From assembly GCA_035695045.1 (NCBI GenBank), contig DASSEX010000007.1, forward strand, positions 1 to 46,763: a DNA stretch of 46,763 nucleotides, given 5' to 3'. The DNA is from DASSKP01 sp035695045 (GTDB lineage Bacteria; Actinomycetota; Actinomycetes; JAFAQI01). The position numbers and the translations under genes are program-made. The notes under the pieces were generated by a model. The model made no database searches. It was not told the origin of the DNA and saw only the letters and a program-made list of their open reading frames with translations. Below are positions 16,982 through 24,799 of this stretch, in pieces. Position 1 is the stretch's first letter. Each line of letters opens with the position of its first letter.

Positions 16982-17839
16982 ATGTCCGAAGCCGGTCGGC
17001 GTCGTGGGCCCTTCCAGCCAGGCGACCTCGTGCAGCTCACCGACCCGAAGGGTCGGAGGCGCACGATCGAGCTGGTCCCCGGCAAGGAGTTCCACACGCA
17101 TCGCGGCGCGCTGCTGCATGACGACCTCATCGGCCGGCCGGAAGGCACCGTCATCTCGTCGGCCGGCGGGACGTCGTACCTCGCACTGCGCCCGCTGCTG
17201 CCCGACTACGTGCTCGGCATGCCGCGTGGTGCCGCGGTCGTCTATCCGAAGGACGCGGCGCAGATCGTGCAGATGGCCGACATCTTCCCGGGCGCCCGCG
17301 TCGTCGAAGCGGGTGCGGGATCCGGGGCGTTGTCGTGCAGCCTGCTGCGCGCCGTAGGTGACGACGGCCTCGTGTCGTCCTATGAGAAGCGGGACGACTT
17401 CGCCGACATCGCGCGACGCAACGTCGAGCGGTTCTTCGGTCACCTGCCGGCGACGTGGCAGCTGACCGTCGGCGACCTCGCCGAGAAGTGCGTCGACGAG
17501 GACGTCGATCGCGTCGTTCTCGACATGCTCGCTCCCTGGGAGATGCTCGAGACCGCCGCCGCTGCCCTCGTGCCCGGTGGTGTGCTGTGCGCGTACGTCG
17601 CCACGACGACACAGCTGTCGAAGGTCGTCGAGGCGCTGCGCGAGCACGGATCGTTCACCGAACCCGACTCGTGGGAGTCGATGGTCCGCACCTGGCACGT
17701 CGAGGGGCTCGCGGTCCGTCCGGACCACCGCATGGTCGGCCACACCGGCTTCCTCGTGACGTCCCGGCGCCTCGCCCCCGGAGTGGCGGCGCCGCCCCGG
17801 CGCCGCCGGCCGGCGAAGGGGTCGGTCACGGAACGATGA
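16982..17839 (+). CDS. trmI: tRNA (adenine-58-N1)-methyltransferase
   Basis: A 285-residue TrmI that methylates A58 in the T-loop of tRNA. The N-terminal beta domain (about 8-75) has FQPGDLVQLTDPKGR; motif I is VVEAGAGSGALS (107-118); the acidic residue of YEKRDDF binds the SAM ribose; and VVLDMLAPWE carries the catalytic Asp181. The basic proline-rich tail after 260 is outside the fold. It begins 3 nt after the protease stop and probably shares its transcript. From memory the M. tuberculosis orthologue is Rv2118c, also close to mpa. Confidence 0.95.
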   Translation: MSEAGRRRGPFQPGDLVQLTDPKGRRRTIELVPGKEFHTHRGALLHDDLIGRPEGTVISSAGGTSYLALRPLLPDYVLGMPRGAAVVYPKDAAQIVQMADIFPGARVVEAGAGSGALSCSLLRAVGDDGLVSSYEKRDDFADIARRNVERFFGHLPATWQLTVGDLAEKCVDEDVDRVVLDMLAPWEMLETAAAALVPGGVLCAYVATTTQLSKVVEALREHGSFTEPDSWESMVRTWHVEGLAVRPDHRMVGHTGFLVTSRRLAPGVAAPPRRRRPAKGSVTER

Positions 17840-17881
17840 CGCTTCGCGGCGGTTCGACGAGTGGGACCACCGCCGCAGGGA

Positions 17882-17887
17882 TACGCT
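17882..17887 (+). promoter_or_regulatory. -10 element (TACGCT) of mpa
   Basis: TACGCT fits TANNNT and lies about 38 nt upstream of the mpa GTG, leaving a short leader that includes GAGGAGG at 17911-17917. No -35 box is obvious. Confidence 0.45.
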
Positions 17888-17925
17888 CAGACGAAGCGCG
17901 CATAGCGCCCGAGGAGGTGGGGCAC

Positions 17926-19686
17926 GTGGCAGCACGTGACGACGCCGAGGCTCGCGCGGCGCGGTTCGAGAAGGACGCGCACGAGCTGAAGACGCAGCTG
18001 GCGTTCCTCGAAGAGGAAGTCTCGATGCTGCGTCGCAAGCTGTCGGACTCTCCGCGACAGGTGCGACAGCTCGAGGAGCGGCTCACCGAGGCGCAGACGA
18101 GTCTGTCCGGCGTCGTCAACCAGAACGAGCGACTGGTCTCCACCTTGAAGGAGGCGCGCGAGCAGATCGTCGCGCTCAAGGAGGAGATCGACCGGCTCGC
18201 GCAGCCGCCGTCGGGATATGGCTACTACCTCTGCACACACGAGGACGGCACCGTCGACGTCTTCACCGGTGGACGCAAGCTTCGCGTCACGGTCTCGCCG
18301 ACGATCGAGGTCGGCGAGCTGCGCCGTGGGCAGGAGGTCATGCTCAACGAGGCGCTCAACATCGTCGCTGTCCGCGAGTTCGAGCGTCAGGGTGACGTCG
18401 TACTGCTGAAGGAGATCCTCGAGGGCGGCGACCGTGCGCTCGTCATCGGTCACACCGACGAGGAGCGCGTCGTGATGCTCGCCGACACGCTGCTCACCCA
18501 GCCGCTCCGTGCGGGTGACTCGCTGCTGGTCGAGCCGCGCTCCGGCTGGGCCTACGAGCGCATCCCGAAGAGCGAGGTCGAGGAGCTCGTCCTCGAAGAG
18601 GTGCCGGACATCGGCTACGAAGACATCGGCGGCCTCTCCGACCAGATCGAGTCGATCCGCGACGCCGTCGAGCTGCCCTTCCTGCACAAGGAGCTGTTCC
18701 TCGAGCACCAGCTCAAGCCGCCGAAGGGCATCCTGCTCTATGGCCCGCCGGGTTGCGGCAAGACGCTGATCGCCAAGGCCGTGGCCAACTCCCTCGCGAA
18801 GAAGGTCGCCGAGACCGGGCAGGGCGAGGGGCGGTCCTACTTCCTCAACATCAAGGGCCCGGAGCTGCTCAACAAGTACGTCGGCGAGACCGAGCGGCAC
18901 ATCCGCCTGGTCTTCCAGCGCGCTCGAGAGAAGGCCAGCGAGGGCACTCCGGTCATCGTGTTCTTCGACGAGATGGACTCGATCTTCCGCACCCGTGGCT
19001 CGGGCGTCTCCAGCGACGTCGAGAACACGATCGTGCCGCAGCTGCTGTCGGAGATCGACGGTGTCGAAGGCCTCGAGAACGTCATCGTGATCGGGGCGTC
19101 CAACCGCGAGGACATGATCGACCCGGCGATCCTGCGGCCCGGCCGGCTCGACGTGAAGATCAAGATCGAGCGCCCGGACGCAGAGGCGGCCAAGGACATC
19201 TTCTCCAAGTACCTCGTGGCCGACCTGCCTCTGCACGACGAGGACCTGGGCGAGCACGGCGGTAGCCGTGACGCCACCGTCGCGGCGATGATCCAGCGCA
19301 CGGTCGAGCGGATGTACACCGAGTCCGAGGACAACCGGTTCCTCGAGGTGACCTACGCCAACGGCGACAAGGAAGTCCTCTACTTCAAAGACTTCAACTC
19401 GGGCGCCATGATCGAGAACATCGTCCAGCGGGCGAAGAAGATGGCGATCAAGGACTTCCTCGAGACCGGTCAGAAGGGGCTGCGGATGCAGCACCTCATG
19501 ACGGCGTGTGTCGACGAGTTCAAGGAGAACGAGGACCTGCCCAACACGACCAACCCGGACGACTGGGCGCGCATCTCCGGCAAGAAGGGCGAGCGCATCG
19601 TCTACATCCGGACGTTGGTCACGGGCAAGGGCACCGAGTCCGGCCGCTCGATCGACACCGTCGCCAACACCGGCCAGTACCTGTAG
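17926..19686 (+). CDS. mpa: proteasomal AAA+ ATPase Mpa/ARC
   Basis: A 586-residue hexameric unfoldase that recognises Pup and feeds tagged proteins into the 20S core. An N-terminal coiled coil (about 5-92, the Pup-binding part) precedes two OB folds (about 97-215), then the AAA+ domain with Walker A GPPGCGKT (273-280), pore-loop KYVG (317-320) and Walker B VIVFFDE (343-349). The protein ends GQYL, the docking tail with penultimate Tyr that opens the proteasome gate. The frame is open far upstream, but GTG at 17926 with GAGGAGG at 17911-17917 gives the family length. It lies 87 nt after trmI. Confidence 0.97.
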   Translation: MAARDDAEARAARFEKDAHELKTQLAFLEEEVSMLRRKLSDSPRQVRQLEERLTEAQTSLSGVVNQNERLVSTLKEAREQIVALKEEIDRLAQPPSGYGYYLCTHEDGTVDVFTGGRKLRVTVSPTIEVGELRRGQEVMLNEALNIVAVREFERQGDVVLLKEILEGGDRALVIGHTDEERVVMLADTLLTQPLRAGDSLLVEPRSGWAYERIPKSEVEELVLEEVPDIGYEDIGGLSDQIESIRDAVELPFLHKELFLEHQLKPPKGILLYGPPGCGKTLIAKAVANSLAKKVAETGQGEGRSYFLNIKGPELLNKYVGETERHIRLVFQRAREKASEGTPVIVFFDEMDSIFRTRGSGVSSDVENTIVPQLLSEIDGVEGLENVIVIGASNREDMIDPAILRPGRLDVKIKIERPDAEAAKDIFSKYLVADLPLHDEDLGEHGGSRDATVAAMIQRTVERMYTESEDNRFLEVTYANGDKEVLYFKDFNSGAMIENIVQRAKKMAIKDFLETGQKGLRMQHLMTACVDEFKENEDLPNTTNPDDWARISGKKGERIVYIRTLVTGKGTESGRSIDTVANTGQYL

Positions 19687-19689
19687 GTC

Positions 19690-20571
19690 GTGGAGGCGCC
19701 ACCCGCGGACGTCCTGGCGTGGGTGGAGTCGTCGCTGGGCAGCGGCGTGAGCGATGTCGCGCGCATGGCGGGCGGCATCGACGCGCACACCTTCCGGTTG
19801 GCGCTCGCCGACGGATCGACCGTCGTGCTGCGGATGACGGAGCCGGGTCACCACGAGGACATCGAGTACCTCGCGCAGGTGCTCGACCTGCTCGCACCTA
19901 CGCCGGTGCCGGCGCCGTGCCGCCTCGTCCACGCTGCTGCGCTGGGCGACGGCCGCGTGCCGGTCATGGTGCAGAGCCTCCTCGAGGGCGATCCCACGAT
20001 CCCGGCAGAGCCGGACGATGCGTGGCTGAGCGCGCACGTGACCACGATCCTGCGCATGCAGGAGCTGCCGGTCGCGCCGTGGATGCACGACCGCGCGGCC
20101 GTGCGGTGGGAAGACCTTCCGGACGTCTCGGTCGAGGAGCTGGGCGCCGGGGACCGACTGCTGCTCGACCTGCTGCGCGAACGCGGCCCGGCTGCTCCGC
20201 TGACACCGGTGTTCGGCCACGACGACTTCTGGGTCGGCAACACCCTTCGCGACGGTGACCGGGTCGTCGGCGTCGTCGACTGGGGACACGCGGGTGTGGT
20301 CTCCGCAGCGAGGGACGTCACCTACTGCGCGGTGGACAGCAGCCTGTGTTACGGACTGGACGTCGGCGACCGGCTTCTCGACTCCTTCGCCCGCCGGCGG
20401 AGCGTCGACGCGGAGGAGCTGCTGGTCTGGACGGCCCGCTCCGTGCTGTCCTCGCGGTACTTCCCGGAGTGGCTGGCGGGCTGGAACGGCCTCGGCGTCC
20501 CGGTGCGACATGAGGAGGCGGCGGGGCGTCGTACGGAACTGCTCGAACGCACCCTTGCGCGGCTAGGCTGA
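19690..20571 (+). CDS. phosphotransferase-family (APH-like) kinase
   Basis: A 293-residue aminoglycoside-phosphotransferase-fold protein. The catalytic loop is HDDFWVGN (177-184, with His177, Asp179 and Asn184) and the metal-binding DWG follows at 197-199; the N-lobe has a nucleotide-loop-like MAGGIDAHTFRL. Small-molecule kinase activity is likely; antibiotic resistance is not implied. It starts 3 nt after the mpa stop and its end contains the dop promoter, so it is transcribed with mpa between two proteasome genes. M. tuberculosis has no such gene at this place as far as I recall. Confidence 0.87.
   Translation: MEAPPADVLAWVESSLGSGVSDVARMAGGIDAHTFRLALADGSTVVLRMTEPGHHEDIEYLAQVLDLLAPTPVPAPCRLVHAAALGDGRVPVMVQSLLEGDPTIPAEPDDAWLSAHVTTILRMQELPVAPWMHDRAAVRWEDLPDVSVEELGAGDRLLLDLLRERGPAAPLTPVFGHDDFWVGNTLRDGDRVVGVVDWGHAGVVSAARDVTYCAVDSSLCYGLDVGDRLLDSFARRRSVDAEELLVWTARSVLSSRYFPEWLAGWNGLGVPVRHEEAAGRRTELLERTLARLG
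20564..20569 (+). promoter_or_regulatory. leaderless -10 element (TAGGCT) of dop
   Basis: TAGGCT lies at the very end of the phosphotransferase coding sequence and ends 6 nt before the dop GTG. dop may therefore be made both from the mpa transcript and as its own leaderless mRNA. Confidence 0.5.
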
Positions 20572-20575
20572 GCGG

Positions 20576-22123
20576 GTGAGCGTCCGGCGGGTCATGGGCA
20601 CGGAGACCGAGTACGGCATCGCCGTGCCGGGGCAGACGAGCGCCAACCACATGCTCGCCTCCAGCCAGATCGTCAACGCCTATCTCAACGCGACGACCTC
20701 GGCGACGCGTGACCGTCGACCGCGGTGGGACTTCGAGGAGGAGTCGCCGCTGCGCGACGCTCGGGGCTTCGACGTCGCGACCGGTGTGCAGATGGCTGCA
20801 GGTCGCGATGCGGTCGACACCCTGCCTGACGACGAGATCGGGCTCGCCAACGTCATCCTGACCAACGGCGCACGGCTGTACGTCGACCACGCCCACCCGG
20901 AGTACTCCACCCCGGAGGTCACCACGCCGCGCGACGCGGTGATCTGGGACAAGGCGGGGGAGCGGGTGATGGCGGCCGCGGCGACGCACGCTGCCGCGAC
21001 GATCCCTGGCGCCGGCGGCATCCAGCTGTACAAGAACAACACCGACAACAAGGGCGCGTCGTACGGCTGCCACGAGAACTACCTCATGCGACGACAGACA
21101 CCGTTCGCGGAGATCGTCCGGCACCTCACGCCGTTCTTCGTGAGCCGTCAGGTTGTCGTCGGTGCCGGTCGGGTGGGGATCGGACAGGACGGTCGGCAGC
21201 ACGGCTTCCAGATCTCGCAGCGCGCGGACTTCTTCGAGGTCGAGGTCGGTCTCGAGACGACGCTGAAGCGGCCGATCATCAACACCCGCGACGAGCCGCA
21301 CGCCGACCCCGAGCGCTACCGCCGGCTGCACGTCATCATCGGCGACGCCAACATGAGCGAGATCTCGACCTATCTCAAGGTCGGCACGACCGCTCTGATC
21401 CTCGCGATGATCGAGGAGCGATGGTTCGCCGACACCGGTGTCGACCTCGGGGTCGAGGCGCCGGTGGCGTCGCTGCGCGCCGTGTCGCATGACTTCTCGC
21501 TGAAGCACCAGGTGACGCTTCGGGACGGACGACGGGTCACCGGTGTGCAACTGCAGATGGAGTTCCTCGAGCAGGCACGCAAGTTCGTCGAGGACCGCTA
21601 CGGCACCGACGTCGACGACCAGACCAGCGATGTCCTCGACCGGTGGGAGTCGGTCCTCACCCGGCTCGCCGATGACCCGATGTCGCTGTCGCGTGAGCTC
21701 GACTGGGTGGCGAAGCTCGAGCTGCTGCAGGGTTACCGCGACCGCGAGGGACTCGACTGGGATGCGCACAAGCTGCAGCTCGTCGATCTGCAGTACAGCG
21801 ATGTCCGGCAGGAGAAGGGCCTCTACAACCGGCTCGCCGCGCGCGGCCGGATGCAGCGACTGGTCAGCGACGCCGAGGTGGACCGGGCGGTGACCGAGCC
21901 GCCGGTCGACACCCGCGCCTACTTCCGCGGGCGGTGTCTGGCGAAATACGCCGACGACGTCGCGGCGGCGTCGTGGGACTCGGTCATCTTCGATGTGGGG
22001 CGTGACTCGCTGCAGCGAGTGCCGATGCTGGAGCCCTTGCGCGGCACGCAAGCGCACGTCGAGGACCTGCTCGCGCGCTGCGCAACAGCGGCGCAGCTCG
22101 TCGACGAGATCGCAGGCAGGTAG
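20576..22123 (+). CDS. dop: deamidase/depupylase Dop
   Basis: A 515-residue member of the glutamine-synthetase-like Pup enzymes. It opens with MGTETEYGI, the catalytic Glu motif (Glu10), has the Dop-specific insertion (about 40-75, rich in Arg, Asp and Glu) absent from PafA, and LYVDHAHPEYSTPE with Asp104 at the position of the known catalytic aspartate. The core patterns YKNNTDNKGASYGCHENY and INTRDEPHADPERYRRLHV are shared with PafA. Dop removes Pup from substrates and deamidates Pup-Gln; because pup here already encodes Glu, only depupylation should be needed. GTG start set by a leaderless promoter. Confidence 0.97.
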   Translation: MSVRRVMGTETEYGIAVPGQTSANHMLASSQIVNAYLNATTSATRDRRPRWDFEEESPLRDARGFDVATGVQMAAGRDAVDTLPDDEIGLANVILTNGARLYVDHAHPEYSTPEVTTPRDAVIWDKAGERVMAAAATHAAATIPGAGGIQLYKNNTDNKGASYGCHENYLMRRQTPFAEIVRHLTPFFVSRQVVVGAGRVGIGQDGRQHGFQISQRADFFEVEVGLETTLKRPIINTRDEPHADPERYRRLHVIIGDANMSEISTYLKVGTTALILAMIEERWFADTGVDLGVEAPVASLRAVSHDFSLKHQVTLRDGRRVTGVQLQMEFLEQARKFVEDRYGTDVDDQTSDVLDRWESVLTRLADDPMSLSRELDWVAKLELLQGYRDREGLDWDAHKLQLVDLQYSDVRQEKGLYNRLAARGRMQRLVSDAEVDRAVTEPPVDTRAYFRGRCLAKYADDVAAASWDSVIFDVGRDSLQRVPMLEPLRGTQAHVEDLLARCATAAQLVDEIAGR

Positions 22124-22126
22124 GCC

Positions 22127-22360
22127 GTGCTCGCGCTCATCGTCGTCGCGGCGGTGATCGCGGTGGCTGGGGTGCTCGCGGTGCTGGTCGACCGGCGAGA
22201 CCGACGGCAGGGTTCTGCTCACCGTCGCGCAGGAGAGCTGTTGTCCGAAGCGGTGCACCATCGCGTGGACATCCACGCAGTGCCGTACGAGCCGGCCAGG
22301 CACGCCGGGCAGCGCGACTGGGCGACGTATCGACAGCGCGACCGGAAGCGGGAGCGCTGA
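22127..22360 (+). CDS. small single-pass membrane protein, unknown
   Basis: A 77-residue frame starting GTG 3 nt after the dop stop. Residues 1-21 are strongly hydrophobic (ALIVVAAVIAVAGVLAVLV), followed by a charged, Arg/His-rich cytoplasmic part. No domain is recognised. Tight spacing to dop and to the following methyltransferase supports a real gene within one operon. Confidence 0.6.
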   Translation: MLALIVVAAVIAVAGVLAVLVDRRDRRQGSAHRRAGELLSEAVHHRVDIHAVPYEPARHAGQRDWATYRQRDRKRER

Positions 22361-22362
22361 AT

Positions 22363-22998
22363 GTGAGCTCGGATGACTGGGTCGCGTGGCATGCGCCCTA
22401 CGACGACCCGAACTCGCCGCTCGCGCGTCGCCTGCAGTGCGTGCAGGAAGTCGTCTCCGAGTGGCTCGACCGCCGCTCCGCGGGTCAGCGTCACATCGTG
22501 AGCGCCTGCGCGGGGCAGGGTCGTGACCTGCTCGAGGTGCTGGCGGACCGTGACGACGTGGACGGGGTGTCGGCGCGGCTGGTCGAGCTCGACCCGACCA
22601 ACGTGGCGGCCGCGCGCCGGTTGGCGGTCGCTGTGCCGGAGGGCGTGGAGATCGAGATCGTCGAAGCCGATGCCGGGCAGCTGACGGCGTACGACGGTGC
22701 CGTCCCGGCGGACCTCGTGCTGATGTGCGGTGTGTTCGGCAACATCAGTGACGACGACGTGCGGCGGACGGTGGCGTCGCTGCCGATGCTGTGTGCGACG
22801 CGCGCCACCGTCGTGTGGACGAGGCATCGGAGAGAGCCGGACCTCACGCCGTCGATCCGATCGTGGTTCGCAGAGGCCGGCTTCATGGAGGAGTCCTTCG
22901 TCGCGCCGGATCTGGACAGCTGGTCGGTCGGCGTGCACGTGTTCGACGGCGAGCCGGAGTCGCTGGATCCCCACCTGGTGATGTTCCGCTTCGTGTGA
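22363..22998 (+). CDS. class I SAM-dependent methyltransferase
   Basis: A 211-residue protein with motif I-like IVSACAGQGRDLLEVL (about 45-60), an acidic residue closing the second strand (RLVELDPTN), the pair EADAGQL, and motif IV-like ADLVLMCGVFGNISDDDV (about 116-133). It resembles methyltransferases of small molecules; no substrate can be assigned. GTG at 22363 begins 2 nt after the preceding stop. An overlapping ATG at 22361 is out of frame. It ends 1 nt before the convergent coiled-coil gene. Confidence 0.8.
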   Translation: MSSDDWVAWHAPYDDPNSPLARRLQCVQEVVSEWLDRRSAGQRHIVSACAGQGRDLLEVLADRDDVDGVSARLVELDPTNVAAARRLAVAVPEGVEIEIVEADAGQLTAYDGAVPADLVLMCGVFGNISDDDVRRTVASLPMLCATRATVVWTRHRREPDLTPSIRSWFAEAGFMEESFVAPDLDSWSVGVHVFDGEPESLDPHLVMFRFV

Positions 22999-22999
22999 G

Positions 23000-23824
23000 T
23001 CAGCGGCGTTCGAGCTTGCCGAGCTCGCGCCGAGCCTTCTCGGCCTCCTTGTGCGCGGCGCTCGCCTCCTTGTGCGCCTCCGCGCGTTCCTTCTCGGCCT
23101 GCTCGAGGAGCTTGCGTGCTTCGGCGACGGCCCGGGTGGCCTGCTCGTAGCGGCGCTGCGCGTCGTCGGCGGCTCCCGCGAGGTCGAGCACCTGCGTGCG
23201 GAGCTTCGTCAGGTCGGCGTTTGATGCGTCTGCAGGCTTCTTCATCGTCTCAGCAGCTGGCGCCTTCTTGCTTGACGCCGGCTTGTTGGCCGGTGTCGGC
23301 TTCTTCGCGGCGGCTCGCTTCGACGTCGTCGGCGTACTCGCGGGCAGGGGAGTGGCGACGGCGTCGCCGAGATCCGGCAAGGTGCCGAAGCCGGCGTAGC
23401 GCAGTGGCTTGACGAGCCGGCCGGACAGCACGGCCGCACCGAGGTCGGGGTCCGCAGTGGCTGCCTCGAGGGTGGCTGCGACTTCTTCCTCGACGGCGGC
23501 GGTGAGGTCGCGGCCGGATACGTAGGGAGCAGCCTGGACGAGCGCGCGGACGAGCTCGCGGCGTTGTTCGCCCAGGTCGCGGATGTCGCCCTTGCCTGCC
23601 ATCGCCTTGCGAAGGTCGTCGCCCAGGTTGACGAGTGCGTGAACATCGTCACGCTCGTGTCGCGCCAGCATGTTGACGACGTACGCCGCCACCGTCGGTT
23701 TGCGCAGTGCCTTGACGGCTTTGCGGTCGTCGCCGTCGGCCGCTTTCGTCGCTTCATCGCGTGCAGCGGTGAACTCCTCGGGCGCGAGCGCGTAGAGCTG
23801 GTCGGCGACCTCCTCGATGCTCAC
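23000..23824 (-). CDS. conserved coiled-coil protein, unknown function
   Basis: A 274-residue protein typical of many actinobacteria by its opening SIEEVADQLYALAPEEFTAA. Residues up to about 165 are helical. A Lys/Ala/Pro-rich linker follows (about 165-205), and the C-terminal 65 residues form a highly charged Ala/Glu/Arg coiled coil. No signal or membrane segment. I do not know its job. The ATG at 23851 is an alternative start nine codons upstream, but the GTG at 23824 gives the usual opening. It diverges from pup, sharing a 96-nt intergenic region. Confidence 0.75.
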   Translation of the reverse strand: MSIEEVADQLYALAPEEFTAARDEATKAADGDDRKAVKALRKPTVAAYVVNMLARHERDDVHALVNLGDDLRKAMAGKGDIRDLGEQRRELVRALVQAAPYVSGRDLTAAVEEEVAATLEAATADPDLGAAVLSGRLVKPLRYAGFGTLPDLGDAVATPLPASTPTTSKRAAAKKPTPANKPASSKKAPAAETMKKPADASNADLTKLRTQVLDLAGAADDAQRRYEQATRAVAEARKLLEQAEKERAEAHKEASAAHKEAEKARRELGKLERR

Positions 23825-23883
23825 CCGGACATCGTTCCCCAACACCCGCATTCCTCAGCATCCGGATGGTCGGTGCCGAGAGG

Positions 23884-23889
23884 TACTGT
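23884..23889 (+). promoter_or_regulatory. -10 element (TACTGT) of pup
   Basis: TACTGT fits TANNNT and lies 31 nt upstream of the pup ATG. The predicted leader contains GGAGG (23909-23913), so unlike dop and pafA, pup is expected to have a leader with a strong ribosome site, which fits a protein needed in quantity. Confidence 0.5.
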
Positions 23890-23920
23890 GCGGACAACGA
23901 CTCGCATCGGAGGTAGGTCA

Positions 23921-24127
23921 ATGGCACGCGACGAGGGTGGCCAGACCAGGGCCAACCGCCAGTCCCAGGAGGCGGAGGAGGTCGAGGATGTCGACACCGC
24001 CGATGTGCAGGAACGCCACGAGAAGCTGAGCGAGGACGTCGACGACATCCTCGACGAAATCGACTCCGTCTTGGAGGAGAATGCCGAGGATTTCGTGCGT
24101 GGATATGTGCAAAAGGGGGGTGAATAG
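23921..24127 (+). CDS. pup: prokaryotic ubiquitin-like protein Pup
   Basis: A 68-residue disordered protein that is covalently linked to lysines as a degradation tag. The acidic N-terminal half is followed by the Mpa-binding helix region (about 21-51, rich in Asp, Glu and Val) and the conserved end GYVQKGGE. The final residue is Glu, encoded GAA, where many relatives encode Gln, so no deamidation is needed before PafA can ligate it. GGAGG lies 7 nt before the ATG. The frame is open upstream to 23564 but only as a shadow of the divergent gene. Confidence 0.98.
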   Translation: MARDEGGQTRANRQSQEAEEVEDVDTADVQERHEKLSEDVDDILDEIDSVLEENAEDFVRGYVQKGGE

Positions 24128-24147
24128 AGCAACTTACTCCAGTATAA

Positions 24148-24777
24148 ATGGAACCGGTCAAGAGATGTCCCGACTGCGGTGAGCAAAAGTCGCTGTCCGC
24201 GTTCGGCAACAATCGCCAGAATCGCGACGGGCTGCAGGTGTACTGCAAGGCGTGTTGCTCACGGCGCAGTGCCGCCCTTTACCGGAAGAAGCGAGCCCTT
24301 CAGGGCAAGAGCGTGCGTGAGCGAATTGAAGTCGCACCCGGTCACAAGTACTGCCCGGGGTGCCGTCAGGTACGGCCTTTCTCGGAGTGGCATAGGCATG
24401 CGAAGCAGTCGGGCGGTCTTTCGTCCTACTGCAAGCTCTGCCGACGCGAGCAGGGCCGTCGTGGCCATCTGAAGCGCAAGTTCGGCTTGACTCCGGACGA
24501 GTTCGCTTCGTTAATCGAGCGTCAGCGCGGGACCTGTGCAATTTGCGATGGGCCTCCGCAACACATCGACCACGATCATGCGACCGGTGCTGTGCGCGGG
24601 ATCCTCTGTGGACCCTGCAACATGGGTCTCGGCCAGTTCCGAGACGATCCGACGAGGCTCCGCCGGGCAGCAGACTATCTCCGCCGGCACGGGATGCGTT
24701 CGGTCGTGGCGGTCGACGAGTACGCAGCTCCGGAGCACGTCGTTTTCGAGGTCGCCTACCGTCACCGCTCCGCCTGA
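24148..24777 (+). CDS. HNH endonuclease (endonuclease VII-like) between pup and prcB
   Basis: A 209-residue zinc-rich nuclease. Two tandem zinc ribbons of the same design (CPDC 7-10 with CKAC 33-36; CPGC 69-72 with CKLC 95-98, each ending GLxxYCKxC) precede a recombination endonuclease VII-like core: CAIC (130-133), DHDH (141-144, catalytic His) and CGPCNMG (154-160) with Asn158. All core residues are present, so it should bind metal and cut DNA. Codon use is less GC-rich than in neighbours, and Leu122 is TTA (24511-24513), a rare codon in such genomes. It has no evident ribosome site and sits inside the proteasome operon. Confidence 0.88.
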   Translation: MEPVKRCPDCGEQKSLSAFGNNRQNRDGLQVYCKACCSRRSAALYRKKRALQGKSVRERIEVAPGHKYCPGCRQVRPFSEWHRHAKQSGGLSSYCKLCRREQGRRGHLKRKFGLTPDEFASLIERQRGTCAICDGPPQHIDHDHATGAVRGILCGPCNMGLGQFRDDPTRLRRAADYLRRHGMRSVVAVDEYAAPEHVVFEVAYRHRSA

Positions 24778-24799
24778 TCCATGTGACAGGGTTAGGCCC

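Noticed and set aside
17887..20511. 874-codon leftward open frame
   Set aside because: It lies antisense to mpa and the kinase and has shadow composition.
24131..24147. AT-rich TATAA sequence before the HNH gene as its promoter
   Set aside because: The TATAA abuts the ATG, too close to serve as a -10 element for that start.
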